DNA from: Amorphophallus konjac
Lineage: Eukaryota > Streptophyta > Magnoliopsida > Alismatales > Araceae
Length of the DNA stretch: 64,000 nt
Reading direction: 5' to 3'
NCBI GenBank assembly: GCA_022559845.1
Contig: CM040118.1
Location: forward strand, 444,600,053-444,664,052
Positions 45,178 through 56,954 of this stretch are shown here, one piece after another. A program made the translations under genes and the position numbers. The stretch's first letter is position 1. The number at the start of each line of letters is the position of its first letter. The notes under the pieces are model-generated. The model did not search any database, was not told the DNA's origin, and saw only the letters and a program-made list of their open reading frames with translations.

Positions 45178-45960
45178 TCTTAAGAAAGAGGATGTTCAAC
45201 GAAGGAACCGTCACAAAATATACAATCCAAACAAGACAATCAAATCACTCAACTACGTTTATGCAAACAAGGTTGGCAAGAAACGCAAGATTTTAATGTT
45301 TGATGTTCGAATTTAGGGTGGATTATTTGTGAAGGTTCACTCTTTTGCCAAATGAGACCTAATTTGATCCAAATGTAACCTCCGGGTCAACTAAGTTCTT
45401 CTCTCTTTTAACAACGTATAGGTTCTCTAAACTCCAGGTACTTCGAGGGTACAACCAGCCCGGCGTCCGTGAGGGAATCCACGGGTGCGGGGACTTATGG
45501 AGGCTTGGTTTAGGAATTTCCAATCCAAAGAGACGGAATGCTCAATGGAGGGTCCTTCCTTCACCAAGGGGGTGTGTGAAATCCTAATGTAGAGAGAGGA
45601 GGTCTCCCAAGCCAAATGCCCTAAATGCAAGTCCTAATGTAAAAGACAAAGAAAAGAAAGTATGAACCATGATATGAGCCAAACCAAAGAAAGATAAGGT
45701 AAAACACTCACATGGCCATACAAATCATAGCAATCAAACATAATATGAAGCATGGCATCCAAAATTTTTTTTTTAAAAAGATGGAGAGATAAGAAAGTGG
45801 AAATTTTCAAAAACCAACAAGTTAGCAATCACATAAGGGGAGGGGGATGTGCACGCGATGCACAAGTGATAAAACAAAAGGGAAAGTGCTATGTGGAGCA
45901 CAAAGGGAGTTGCACCGAGGGTGCAAAAGGGGAAGGGTAATCAAAGAAAAACAATGGTTG
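45178..45960 (-). other. 5' leader of young Tat element
   Basis: About 780 bp between the primer site and the gag ATG. No extra ORF1 as in classical Ogre elements is recognised, and no palindromic cluster. Nothing else is seen. Confidence 0.6.
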
Positions 45961-45977
45961 TCCCACCGTGATCGCCA
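45961..45977 (-). other. Primer binding site of young Tat element
   Basis: The minus strand reads TGGCGATCACGGTGGGA three bases after the LTR end. It begins TGGCGA, the start seen in Tat/Ogre-type sites (tRNA-Arg class as I recall); the tRNA is not confirmed. Confidence 0.7.
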
Positions 45978-45980
45978 ATT

Positions 45981-47327
45981 TGTAGATCTATTTAAAATCC
46001 ACACTTTAAAATATAAAAAAAAAGAGAGTAATGGATATGGTGAAAGCAATAAAATAGCACGAGGTGCTAAAAGGAGGAGTTTGTGATCGCCAGAGGGTTT
46101 ACCTCAATAAAGAAAAATAAGATCGCATGTACCTGGTGAAAGATGTGATGCGGGATAAATGTGGATCTCTTCCTCCAACTCCAATCGGCCGGCCGACGAA
46201 GTGGGTTTTCTTGATTGATTACCTTGTAAAAAAAAGACAATAAAGACAAGTAAAAGAAAAGGGATCAGCCAAAGTGCAGTAGTATCAGTCAAAAACTAAC
46301 ATAAAAATAATGAAAAGACCTCAACATGCGCACCTTCTTTTTTGTTTTCTTTTAAAACCCCTTAAGAAGACTTAAGGGAAGGGGAGTTTGATGATAAAAA
46401 AATGCAACAAAACGTGAACAAGGAATAGAAATATAAAGGACAGAGGGATGATGGTATGAATAAAATAAAAGTAAAATAGAAGAAAAGATGAGAACCCTGC
46501 TGTCCCTGGCGACAGTAAAGGGAAGAAACCGAATAGTGATGGATGAAGCACCGGATGTAGCTCAAAGGGATGCAGAGAGGGGAGGCAGCAAGGGATGAAG
46601 GAATCTTCTGCCCGTGATGAAAGAGAACTTGAGCGCTCAATTCGCCGAATACTGAAGGTGCTTAACCTTCTGCACGATCGGTCAAGTTTTTAATTTATAA
46701 TGCCTCAAACGGATGTGATCAAACCAAGGAAGGATAAGAACAGGCAATGAGGCATCCAGGGAAAGATCAAGATCGAGCAAGAGTCCAAAGACAGCAGGGA
46801 ACTGTGAGGGAAAGATTGAAAAAGAAAGGACTCTGGACTAAAACACGCCTTAATACAGGGCGTCGTTTCTGAATTGACGACCTTCACAAAGACGTCTTCT
46901 TGAAACACGACCTAGGAAAGGGCGTTTCTTCCTGGATTTAATTTTGGAAACGAAACCTTGCCTTGTTTGAAAGCTCAAATAACACGCCCGAGATAACGGC
47001 GTTAATTAAAATCACGCCCTGAGAGAAGGCGTTACTCAAAAAAGCCTTTTATTTTGAAAACAGATAATTCCAGAAATTAAGGGATAACACCAGGAATTCA
47101 CGCCCTCACATACGGTCGTCCTTTCTTTAAAAACGCCCTATCACAGGTCGTTACTTTGAAAATTAACGCCCTTAATCAAGTCGTGAATCAAAAAAATACA
47201 GGAAAAATGCAGAAAAACTCAGAAAAATAGAAAAACTTCATGTTATAGGAATATTGAAGTCCACTTGGGGCATTTATATAATAACATGAGATTTGATCAA
47301 CAAAACGTCAATTTTGGCGTGTCTACA
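45981..47327 (-). repeat. 5' LTR of young Tat element
   Basis: 1347 bp, same length as the 3' LTR; the only difference I found is T at 46472 against C at 27283. It includes the palindromic block at 46840-47180. Confidence 0.97.
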
Positions 47328-47384
47328 CTCGGCGCCGGCCGTTGCATTCTTCGTGTTTTGATAGGTTGGTTGGGGCGGTGTGAG

Positions 47385-48070
47385 CGACGGCCTGTCTTCT
47401 GACCGTCGTTTGGTGAGTAACGGCCCTGGTCTAGACTGTCACATGCTAATAGCGGTCTAGGGGTGGCGCGTTACATGCCTTGTACTCCGTTTTCCGTGTT
47501 TTGGTTTTGGCTTGTCTTGGTTTGTCCTTGTGGTCTGCCCGTTATCCTGTGGATGTCTCCTGACATCCTATGAGGGTTAAGACTACGTTGTAAGGTGGCC
47601 AGGAGTCTTCTTGCTTGAGGTAGGATTTTCTATCCTACTGTTCAAGCATTGTTGTTAGGTTCAGGTCAACCCGGTGTGACCCAGTGGTTGACGTATGACT
47701 TTCGTTTGTGTTTGGTCTGGTTCCGGTCAACCCGGTGTGACCCAGGGGTTGACAGGCGACCTTGTGTGTCTCGGTGGTTGTGTCCGACTCGAGACACTGC
47801 TTCTGGATGCTTCGAGGTGTAGTTCTACCTCAGTTTGCATGTCTAGGCATGTCTGAGTGTTCTTAGTGTTTCCCTCAGGTCTCCGTGTATTGTTTTTTGC
47901 GGAGCGTGGTTTCTTCTGACTTAGGATTAGACCGATTGGCGGCTTGTTCCACTGTCTGTGACGATCTTGCCTTTGAGTCGTTCGACTCAAGGATCGTTGC
48001 GTTGTAGGTCTAGTTGCCTAGTCCTGAGTCTGTTGGCAGTTGTTTGACTGCCGGGTGCTTTGTGGTGCAC
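47385..48070. repeat. Hairpin-rich segment of the 3.8-kb solo LTR
   Basis: Palindromic units at 47390-47480 are followed by longer stems: GTAGGAT/ATCCTAC (47620-47638) extended by CTTGA/TCAAG; GTCAACC/GGTTGAC at 47665-47692 and again at 47726-47753 (61-bp period); TTGAGTCG/CGACTCAA (47973-47990); and GGCAGT/ACTGCC near 48034. No gene. The remainder, 48070-49405, shows nothing I can name. Confidence 0.7.
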
Positions 48071-50475
48071 GAGACAGGGCTTTCCTTAGCTGTCTATGCA
48101 GAAGCACCTGTGTTTCGGAGTCTGTGCCTTGTGAGCCTCCCCTAGTTGTAGCCCTAGGCTTTTGCCGACCCACCGGGAGTGGTGGAGGGGTGTTTGCTGT
48201 TGCGTTTGGTACGTACAGTTCTTAAGCTAGTTCCGTAGGCCCCGGCCAGCGGTAGCGTCCTACCGAGGGGAATACTAGCTAGAGGCCTGGCCTAGGTAGT
48301 GGTCAGTGTGTGCACACGTGGTCAGGGACTGGGGACTTGCGCCGACGGGCGTGGCCCTGACTAGTCACTCGTAGTTGGTGCTGTAGTCTTGTGCTGTGGT
48401 ACCATGTTTCCTTGGAACTGTTGTTCCTCGGACCTGGTTCTTGGTGTGTCTTGTCCTTGAGTGACATGACACTGGTGGCGCAGTGTAAGTCGTCAGTGGA
48501 CACATCTGGCTGTTCTTCTGGGAGGAGGGTGCTCCTGTCACTCGGTGCAGTGACTCTCATGTTTTCTTGCGCGCTGTGACCTTTGAGAGTTGCCCTCTTG
48601 TGGCTGTACTCGAGGTCGGTGTTTTGTCGTTTGCATGACGTTCTACTCATGCGTGGGGCTGTGTGCACGACTGTTCCAGTCGTGTTTGTCTGTGTTTTCG
48701 GCGTCGGTGTCTGCCTTCGCCTTTGTTTTGGCTGACGGATTAGGTTACCCTACTGTGTAAGTTTGGGGTTGACCGTCTATTGCCGTTTGGAGTAGCTTAG
48801 GGTGCCAAGTTCTCCTCGGTGGCCGTGTTCCGTGTTTTACGGCCTCGCTCTTCTTTGTTGTTGAGCTCCCCTCTCCTGCCTATTCCCTACTCCTGCTGTA
48901 CCTGTTCTGTTTACAGCTTTGTAGTGTAGCTTTTCTTGCTTTGCTGCTCCTGTTGTTTTGTTGTTGCTTCCGTTGCTTTGTGCGTTTTCCAGTGGGGATC
49001 CGCGTGACCCCTACTGAGTTTCTGTTGAGACTCACCCCTGCTTTTCAGGTGGGTTTCGCCGTCTGCCTCTGCTGTTCCTGGTGGAGCACGTTTGCTGTAG
49101 CTGCCAGCTGTACCTGCGTCGGGCTTCCCCCGACTTCTGTGTACATTCTTTTCTGTCAGACTGTACTGTGCTAGACTTGTTGTCTTTCCTTTGGACTGGA
49201 CTTGGGTGTATAATTGTAAACATTTGAATTATTAATGAAATTTAATTGCTTACTGTTATATCTGTTGGCTTCAATGTATTCCACACACTCCTTTTTCCCT
49301 TCGGCGCTTTACCGCGCTTGGGAGGCCTCGCGGGTCCCTTGTGGTATCACGTGTATTCGGTATTTATATCGGGTACACCGGGTATCCGGAATCCGGGTCG
49401 CTACAATTGGCCTAGCATTTCATCCCTCGTGGAGTTGTGGCACCCCCAAACTCACACATTCATATTCCCATCTTTTGAAGCCACCACCCTTATAGAAGAG
49501 GTAGAGACCTACCTAGCCCTTCCTAAGACTAAGGTGGGGGATGAAGACTTAGTGTGTCACATGGTTGAGCCAATAGACCCTTCTCTAATTCTAGGAGATT
49601 TCATTCACAACCCAAAGGATGCTAGGACAATGATTAGCCCTCACCACATTCATTTGATCGCCATGGCTCAATGGATAGTCTCCCATTGTAAGAATAGGTG
49701 GAGGAGATATAAAGCCATAGCAAAGGCTACCTCATTTTGCTTATGCGGGATTTTTCTCTTTTCTACCATGGACCACCTTTTAGATATTCAAAACCTTAGC
49801 GTCATTAGTGGCTTGTGGCGGGGTTTGTCCATTTCTTAGGCCATTCTTTCATACCTTTATGAGGGCCTTAGCTCAGCTTGTTTAGGAGGGCCCCTCTTCG
49901 GGTCCATGATTGTCCTTGAGTGCTGGTTGGGAGTTAGATTGAAGTTCTTACCCAAGGAGAACGTTCTTTCAGCTAGCCGCATATTTGGGAGCCACCCACT
50001 CTTCTACATAGGAGGCACTTTCAGGTTCTCTTCACAGGTTGAGTGCCGGACAGTGGATAAGAAAACAAGGGATGGATGACGCCTCTTCCTCAACACATTG
50101 CCAATTAATAAGTTTAGGATGCGGCCCCGGCTTCTTCAGGGCGCTACCCTGAGATCACCCCGGCGACTGGGCCTAGACCTGCAGCTAGTGGGGAACACTA
50201 CCTTGGCGATCTACAACCCACACCAGTGCTACTTGCAAATCGGGCTACCTCGCACTAAGGTTCCAGCATTATCGCACTACCCTCCATTTCAAGCTAGGAA
50301 GATCGGGACCGAGGAGGATGAGCAGGCGATCCGGAGTGCTCTGACTATGTGGGAGATCAGCCGCGTCCGTACTTCTTCAGCGGAGTTGACAGAGAAGGAA
50401 GCGGAATACCGAACTTATGTGAATGAGTTGCACAAGATCCGGCCGTGCGCGGACAAGAAATTGAATGTATTTTGA

Positions 50476-52004
50476 TGATGTGAATTTTGCATTTTTATTC
50501 ATGGAATGATGTATCATGAACCTTGGATGAATAAATGAGAAGTTTGTTTGAAAAGATTTGTAATGGACTTGTGATTTAGCACGATGCAGAGTTTTCTGTC
50601 TGGTAAACGGTCAGGGAAACGACCGCTATGTAAAGAAAACGGTCTATCAATAGACCGCTAAGAACAGGGCTCAGAAAAAACTCACAGTTTTCTGGTTCTT
50701 GGGAATGGCTAGCAGTCACCTTTAGAGCGCCAGGAAAGTATAAACGGTCTATCGAAGGACCACTAAGGAGGAGAAACAGGTAAACCTGAGAATTTGGTCC
50801 TCTGGTGAGAACAGCGGTCTTCTCCACGACGCGAGTGTATGGTTAGCGATCTAACAAAGGACCGCAAGGGACAGGAGATGGAAAAACTTGAGAGCTTTGA
50901 ATCCCAGGGAATTAGACCTGTATCTGCACACACTTAAAACAAGAAACAAGTTAGATCTGTTCTTAGGCTCAACCCCTTGCCTGCAGCAAGTTAGAGAATG
51001 ACCAATTCTCGATATTTGGTCAAGGGGTGGAGCCTTATTAAATAGGGAAGAATACAATGATTATGAATGCAAATGCATGCTATGCAATGATGATGGTATT
51101 TTTAGAATTTTGAAAATATCTAATTTTTATGGGTTTTAGAATATCTGACTTTTTGTGGGTTTTTAGAATATCTGATTTTTTAGATTTTGGAATATATGAT
51201 TTTTTTTTGGATTTTGGAATATATCATTTTTTGGAATATTAGATTTTTTTTGGATTTTTGGATTTTGAAATATGTGAATTTTTTTTATTTTGAAATATAT
51301 GCTTTTTTTATTTTGGAATATCTGCTTTTTTGGATTTTGATTTATATGATTTTTTTGGATTTTGACGGCTTAACTTTGTCCTGGCAACGAGAGTCCTACC
51401 TGTCCCACTAGGAATCTCCTGAGGTCGGCGTGCTTTCGAAGTGACAACCCCCGGCCAGGGCCAATCTGTATGATGGTGCTTCTACCAAGGCCATACCCAG
51501 GGTACTGTCTGGTCCTAAAAGAAAAATAGAATTCAGGGGGTAAGCTTAGGCCAGTTGTAAAGGTTTTTAGGGCTTGAGTCCTTCTCACAACAACCTATTC
51601 ACAGATTCGGTCTGTTACGCCGGGGCTTTGTGTCCGTCATCGAAACTTTATCCACCCTAGGCACACATACAACCGGGCTCATAATGTCCCGCGAGGAAAC
51701 TGTACTGCCACTCTTGCCATGCCTAGTTTCACATTTTTAGAGCTTTTTGAACTTTTGAACTTCGAGCTTTTGAGATGAGCTTTTAATTTTGTTTTGACTT
51801 GCTCCTTTTTCTTTTTCTTTGCTTTTCTGTTGTGGAATTAGGTCATAACGGACTGCCCCTATCTGAGACCTCCTCTCATTAGGGTGTCTATATCAGTCAT
51901 CGCCCCCTTATTCGCCTCTTGCCCCTAGATTCAGTTGAGGAGAGAAAAGGACAGGGACTTTGACTTCTCCCAAGCATGTCCAAGGAGAAACGGTATTTAC
52001 ATAA
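50476..52004. other. Spacer of background element between PMD pseudogene and pol remnant
   Basis: 50595-50880 holds palindromic units of the ACGGT-N10-ACCGC type (for example around 50638, 50739 and 50846). 50966-51034 is the inverted repeat matching 35566-35633. 51110-51370 is T-rich, with repeats of gattttggaatatctga. 51371-52004 has no recognised gene. Confidence 0.6.
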
Positions 52005-53729
52005 CTAGGGAACCCGATCAGGGACGTCGTGAAGTGTGTGATTTGCCAAACTCGGGATCCTCCTTCGTGATCGAGGAACGGGACAGTTCGCTACCGAGGT
52101 TTCATTAGCCTGACTCCATGGAAAAAAGTGCTTAAGGTACAACCCATTCCAAACGTGAGACAGCTCCTCACCTTCTGCGTTGACTAAGCAGTATGCATTC
52201 CCTGGATAAGCCTCTCTAACGACAAACAGACCTTGCCAGTTAGGTTGTAATTTAGACCTAGGACCTCCAGACCTAATAAATTTACGTTTCAAAATCATAT
52301 CACCTACTTGAAATTTGCGTTCGATTACCTTCTTTTGAAAATAACGCGAGACACTCTTTGGATAAACGGACACGTGATCGGCCGCATTCATCCTCTTCTC
52401 ATCCAAGAGTTCCAACTAGACGAGCAACGTCTCTCGCGAGATTAAGTTCCTTATCGAGCTACACCCTTAGGGAAGGGCTCAAGATCTCATATGGGAGCAC
52501 TGCCTCCATCCCATAAGTAAGTGCATAGGGGGTTTGCCCCGTAGGAGTACAGACGGAGGTACGGTAAGCCTATAGAGCTTCCACTAATCGTTCAGGCCAA
52601 TCAGAAAATTTGTAAGATTCGCATGTTTTCTTTATGATTTTAAGAAGGGTTTTATTAGTGGCCTCGGCTTGGCCATTGCCTTGAAGATAATATGGAGATG
52701 AATGATGCAATGTAATATTGAACTTCTTACATAGGTCCTGGAGCTCTTGAGAGATGAATTGGGGTCCGTTGTCGGTGACGATGCTGCTTGGCACTCCGAA
52801 CAGTGAGATGATATTCTTCATGATGAAGCGGCACACCGTGGTTGCTTTGATCTCCGCATACGCCTCCGCTTCGGCTCACTTGGTGAAGTACTCAGTGGCG
52901 ATGAGGATGAAGGATTTTTGCTTAGTTTGAGAGTTGGGATCACCTAGCGGGCCAACAATGTTGAATGTCCACATGGAGAGTGGCCAAGGAGCAGAAAGAG
53001 GATCGAGAGATGAAGCTAGAGCATGAATCTTATCAGCGTGGAGTTGGCATTTAAGACACCTCTGGACATAGAGGGAGCAATCTTCCTCTAGAGTGGGCTA
53101 ATAGTAACCTTGCCTAAAGATTTTCTTCGCTAGAGCCTGGCCGTTGACATGACCTCCACACTCACTAGAATGGGCTGCTTCGGCCCCTTTCCAAGCTTCA
53201 TCATCATCTAAGCATCTCATAAACATTCCATTGAGAGCACGCCTGTACAATTCTCCAACAATGATATTGTACCTCGAGGCGGCTCTTCTAATAGCCTTAC
53301 GCTGCTCGGCATTTACCCCTTCTGGGAATGATCCGTCTCTGTAGTACAACTCAATTTTGTGGTACCATGGTAATTCTTCTTCCTCCAAGATCTCTTCTAA
53401 TTCTGTTAAAGACACTTCCCTCAAATCTTCCTTCTCAGCCCTAGCCTATACAGTCTTCCTAAGGTTGGCGAACCAAGGATCTTGAATAGAGGGAGCATCT
53501 AATCTCTGAACGATGATAGTCTCAGTGCTCCAACTGAGAGGGAAAGATAGGAAGGAAGCAAGCGATGCCAACGCATCGGGGAGGATATTCTGAGATCGCG
53601 GAGCAAGGATATAGATCAATTTACGGAATTGACTAGCTAAGAGTGTGACCAAATCCATATATGGCTTGAGCTTCGGGTCACGGGTGCGGTAAGTGGACAG
53701 AACCTGCCGCAGGACAAGCTGAGAGTCTC
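52005..53729 (-). pseudogene. Broken Tat-lineage aRNaseH-integrase of the background element
   Basis: Fragments in order on the minus strand: aRNase H tail (SQLVLRQVL near 53725, then ILAPRSQNILPDALASLA), linker and integrase zinc region (HSSECGGHVNGQALAKKI), integrase core (VTDNGPQFIS, GNGQAEATNK) and C-terminus (GPRSKLQPNWQG, ending WNGLYLKHFFPW), colinear with 36908-40714. Several stops separate the fragments (around 53443, 53096, 52567 and 52416). The upstream part is cut by the chromovirus inserted at 53730, exactly in the aRNase H motif. Confidence 0.9.
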
Positions 53730-56700
53730 TGTAGCAACCCTGATAAATTAAAGGGATAAAATCTTAAATAGATTAAAAGATTCAACCCAATAATAAAGGC
53801 CTAACTTATATATATAAAAACACATAGGTCATAAGTAATTAACGCCTCCGATCAAGTCGTCATTTTAATTGATGACTGTCAAGCAGGAGCTAATTTAATA
53901 ATTTGCGCCCCCTTGACAGGCGTCATATAATGAATTGAAGACTGAATATACATGCGTCATTTATTGAAATAACACCCCAACCTTATGCGTCATTTACAAA
54001 CGGGACCCGTTGGTGTTTGGTTCGAACAGGGATGTTATCTGGGTAAGTATTGATTAGGAAAGGATCAATATGTGGATATCTCAGTTTAATAAGGATTAAA
54101 CGTAGGTAGTTTAAATCCTAACCAAACTCCTAGAACCATTAGGAATCTTTTCTCTATAAATACCATCCCCTCCATCGAACCCACGTTAACCAAAGACGTC
54201 TTACTGCTGCTACGAGAAGAACATCACAGTTCTTTATCTTCTTCCTTGTTGCACGAAGGACGCTCTTGCTATCTTCATCCTGCGACGTGAGGAAACCGCA
54301 AAGTTTCTTCATCTTGCTGCTACTCCTTTGCCGTGGGAAGCCTCTGCTTCTCTAATTCTTACAAAGGGGCTGTTACGACCGGCATCTTCCTGTAAATCCA
54401 TAGAACGGGTGCTACTATTGCCTTTGATAAGAGTTGTTGCTCTTGTTGATTCATCCAAGCTTCTTCTTCTTTATACTACTGCTGCCGAGATCTCTGTTGG
54501 AAATAGAGTATCGAAATATTGCATATCTTATCACTGATCTTCATCGATCATCAACCAAATCATCACCCAAGGTAGGTTTTCTCAAGCGTTAAGCCAAATT
54601 TAATAATTTCATGCTGCTATACATGCATATAGGTCTGTAAGGAATTGCAGAGATCGCTCTGGATTGAGGTTTTCGTTGTTTTACTGCATGAATTAAATTA
54701 GCGACCCAGTCTAGGGCGCTATTTTATTTAAAGACTGTGTAAACAGTCATCAATTGCCTAGATAATTAATAATTATACAATGTTCAAATTTTAATAAATG
54801 TGAACCCTTACATGTAGACTAATGCATGATCATACTAGAAAATTCCTGCTATTTTTCGCTATCTGTACATGTCTCTAGTTTCTTGATTGGAAATACTCCA
54901 ATAAATCATGTGTATGTGATTGTACTTGCCCGGTGCAAATCATATGACAAAGAATTGACGACTCTTTTTAGGTCGTTAATTGAATGAACGCCCCTATACA
55001 CGGGCACCAATTAGTGATAAACTGTAAAATTTGAAATGTCTGACATACTTGCTTGAATATTGAAATGACGACATGCACCATGCCCTTTAATTTGATATAA
55101 GACGCCCCTGACTAGGGCGTTGTTTACTAAATTGAAGCCTTAATGTAAGTCATCATTTTCATAATGTCTGAAAATTGAAAATGTTTATAGATTTTATAGA
55201 ATCTGGATGTAACGACTGAGTGAACAGTCATCATTTACTGAACTGACGACCCTGACAAGGGCGCCAATTCAGAAAATGAAGACTTCAGCTCAGGCATCAA
55301 TTTACTGATCTCCTGATTTCCTGATTTTCGTGGTTTTCTATAACCCTTGACCATGGGTTGAGTATTGGCACTATATTCCATTCTGTGAGTATAGTCCCAT
55401 GTTTCACGTTATCTTATCGATTACCCACTATTTCTCGGTGACAGATGAACTCTCCATGGGACATTCCGTTCCTTTGGACTGGTGACTTTATCATAGAGAC
55501 CTCCGTAAGACTCCGCTAGCCTAGGATTCCCTCAAGGCAGCCGAGCAGGTTGCACCATTAAGACCCATGACACTACTTGATTGCCATGTCACTATAATGA
55601 AACATGGTATAGCGGCCCTCATGATATGCTATTTGGATGTCATGAGAATATTCTGGATTAATGGAATGGGAAACCATGCCATCAGTGTTCCTTGTGAATT
55701 ATGTGCCATACTTGTGGAAAGCAATTCTATCTAGCTTATCATGTCCAAGAACGAGCGACCATCTCTATATGAGCGCTTATTCTTAAATATCATGGCACCT
55801 AGTTAGGGAGCCGATTCCACCTAGTTTTAATGCGAATCGTGGTTATACCGTTACTATCGTAGTACGTCCTTACACATCATGTTAAATCCTTGAGTTTCCA
55901 TTCCACAAGATCTACCTTAAGGTTCCTACAAGCGTATTCCTTTGAAATTCTATATTGGCTATAACTATAGTGGATGTCAAAAATACATGATCAATGTCGA
56001 CGCATATAGGGCCCGATCTGGTCCTGGGAGGAGCACCCGAAAGTACTAGTGCCCATGGGAGTTGTAGTGATCACGGTATGGCATTGTACCGAAGTGCATG
56101 ACTAGCTTGATTAGACATTCCACAGTTCTCGTACTTGACTTGACATGACATGACTTGCATGACCCGGAAAGGGTATTATGTACCTGTTTGAAATAATAGC
56201 CAATTCTTGACATGACATGATCACATGACATGATAACTATATGTGCTTGATTATCTTGCTATATTGACACAAGTTCTTGAAAAGACTTGCTAGTTCACTC
56301 ATTCTCTCTTGTTATACGTTCTCTATTGTCATTTTATGTGAGCATTCATAGCTTATTACATTTCATGTAACATGTAATTTACTTGAAGCAAGCTAGCTCT
56401 TGAGATATAATTCCTACTAAGCGTTCGCTCACATAGTGTTTTCGTCTTATTTTTCAGGTAAGTCCAAGGATGAAACTCTTTCGGATGGAGAAAGTCAAGA
56501 GCAATGAGATTAGAGCTACTCCAACTATCCAAGCGTTGTCTAGTCTTGCTTTTCTACATTCTTGAGTCAATCATTGTACTTTTTCATTTTATTAAGTCTT
56601 AGCACTTTCATTAAGAGGATTGTAATAGAAGTACTTTGAAGGTTTTGATGAAATAAAGGATTGGGTTATCTTTGCTCTTGCGCGCTCTGTCTTTGTGTTG

Positions 56701-56781
56701 AATACACTAACGCTCTGATTGACATGATCGATATAAACTCGTCACGTGTCTCCGGGTTCCTTCCGCACTTGGGGCGTGACA
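53730..56781 (+). repeat. 5' LTR of plus-strand chromovirus
   Basis: 3052 bp, TGTAGCAACCC...GGGGCGTGACA. TATAAATA is at 54155-54162. A CAAG/GTAGGT donor match at 54572 and a pyrimidine-rich CAG acceptor at 56455-56457 suggest a 1.9-kb leader intron lying wholly within the LTR. Palindromic units occur at 53835-54000 and 54955-55290, for example ACGCC-N9-GTCGT, ACGCC-N9-GGCGT and ACGAC-N9-GGCGC. Confidence 0.92.
54155..54162 (+). promoter_or_regulatory. TATA box in 5' LTR (copy at 61371-61378)
   Basis: TATAAATA preceded by a pyrimidine run and conserved in both LTRs, about 425 bp into the LTR. Confidence 0.65.
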
Positions 56782-56788
56782 GTTTTTG

Positions 56789-56801
56789 TGGTATCAGAGC
56801 C
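56789..56801 (+). other. Primer binding site (initiator tRNA-Met type)
   Basis: TGGTATCAGAGCC seven bases after the LTR end, identical to that of the element at 5499-24528. Confidence 0.93.
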
Positions 56802-56954
56802 TAGGACATTCAATTCCTAGGAAACCCAAGTCCAAGGATAGGTTTAAACCTTTAACCGGTGAGATTGAGTAGAACCATGGGTTAAAGTGACTAAGGTATT
56901 CAAACTCTTGGTCAAGTCTCATATTAATTAGTTATTTAAAATTCTTGTAGGACA

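Larger units (their letters stand above)
26792..47327 (-). mobile_element. Young full-length Tat-lineage Ty3/gypsy element carrying two antisense PMD genes
   Basis: 20,536 bp, TSD CTCGG at 26787-26791 and 47328-47332. In minus-strand order: 5' LTR 45981-47327, primer site 45977-45961, gag-protease 45177-41725, a G-patch-like frame 41709-40708, RT-RNaseH-aRNaseH-integrase to 36908, then antisense PMD genes (29609-35346), PPT just after 28138 and 3' LTR 26792-28138. A dual RNase H is diagnostic of the Tat lineage. The LTRs differ at one site in my reading (27283 C, 46472 T). There is no chromodomain. It inserted into the solo LTR at 25062-49405. Confidence 0.95.
25062..49405 (-). mobile_element. 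Solo LTR of about 3.8 kb, split by the young Tat element, TSD ATTGG
   Basis: Segments 25062-26791 and 47333-49405 join to one LTR starting TGTCATGCCC and ending GGGTCGCTACA on the plus strand, with ATTGG at 25057-25061 and 49406-49410. On the minus strand the ends read TGTAGCGACCC...GGGCATGACA, close to the LTR termini of the chromovirus at 53730 (TGTAGCAACCC...GGGGCGTGACA). I therefore infer a chromovirus LTR in minus orientation. No internal region exists, so it is a solo LTR. It is rich in hairpins, but I see no coding region. Confidence 0.88.
24702..50475 (+). pseudogene. Decayed PMD-like gene, type 1, split by a solo LTR and the young Tat element
   Basis: Related to the intact gene at 29609-31022. 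Exon 1 is 24702-24809 (36 codons, GTAAGT donor). Exon 2 starts at 24909 after a TAG acceptor, runs to 25061 and resumes at 49411 after one ATTGG copy is dropped: the codon for Trp in YDW joins directly to PSISSLVELWHP. Homology to the intact copy is clear in WHPQTHTFIFPSFEAT and in NPHQCYLQIGLP near the end. It is broken by a TAG at about 49837-49839 and a TGA near 50078; the reading frame otherwise continues to 50475. Family is PMD-like; a related uncharacterised plant TE domain (DUF7745 type) is the alternative. Confidence 0.82.
1..53729 (-). mobile_element. Background Tat-lineage Ty3/gypsy element remnant, split by later insertions
   Basis: This is the oldest layer. It survives as segments 1-623, 3167-5498, 24534-25061 and 49411-53729, which become contiguous when the younger insertions are removed with one copy of each target duplication. 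The minus strand of 52005-53729 encodes a broken aRNaseH-integrase like that of the Tat element at 26792-47327. The plus strand carries two decayed PMD genes, as in that element. No LTR of this copy is in the window, so its ends are unknown. That all segments belong to one element is an inference from shared content and contiguity; the 1-5498 part could instead be a neighbouring relative. Confidence 0.7.

Noticed and set aside
51110..51411. 74-residue Phe/Trp/Ile-rich frame (possible membrane peptide)
   Set aside because: It comes from a T-rich simple repeat (gattttggaatat) that is similar but not coding at 36780-36905.
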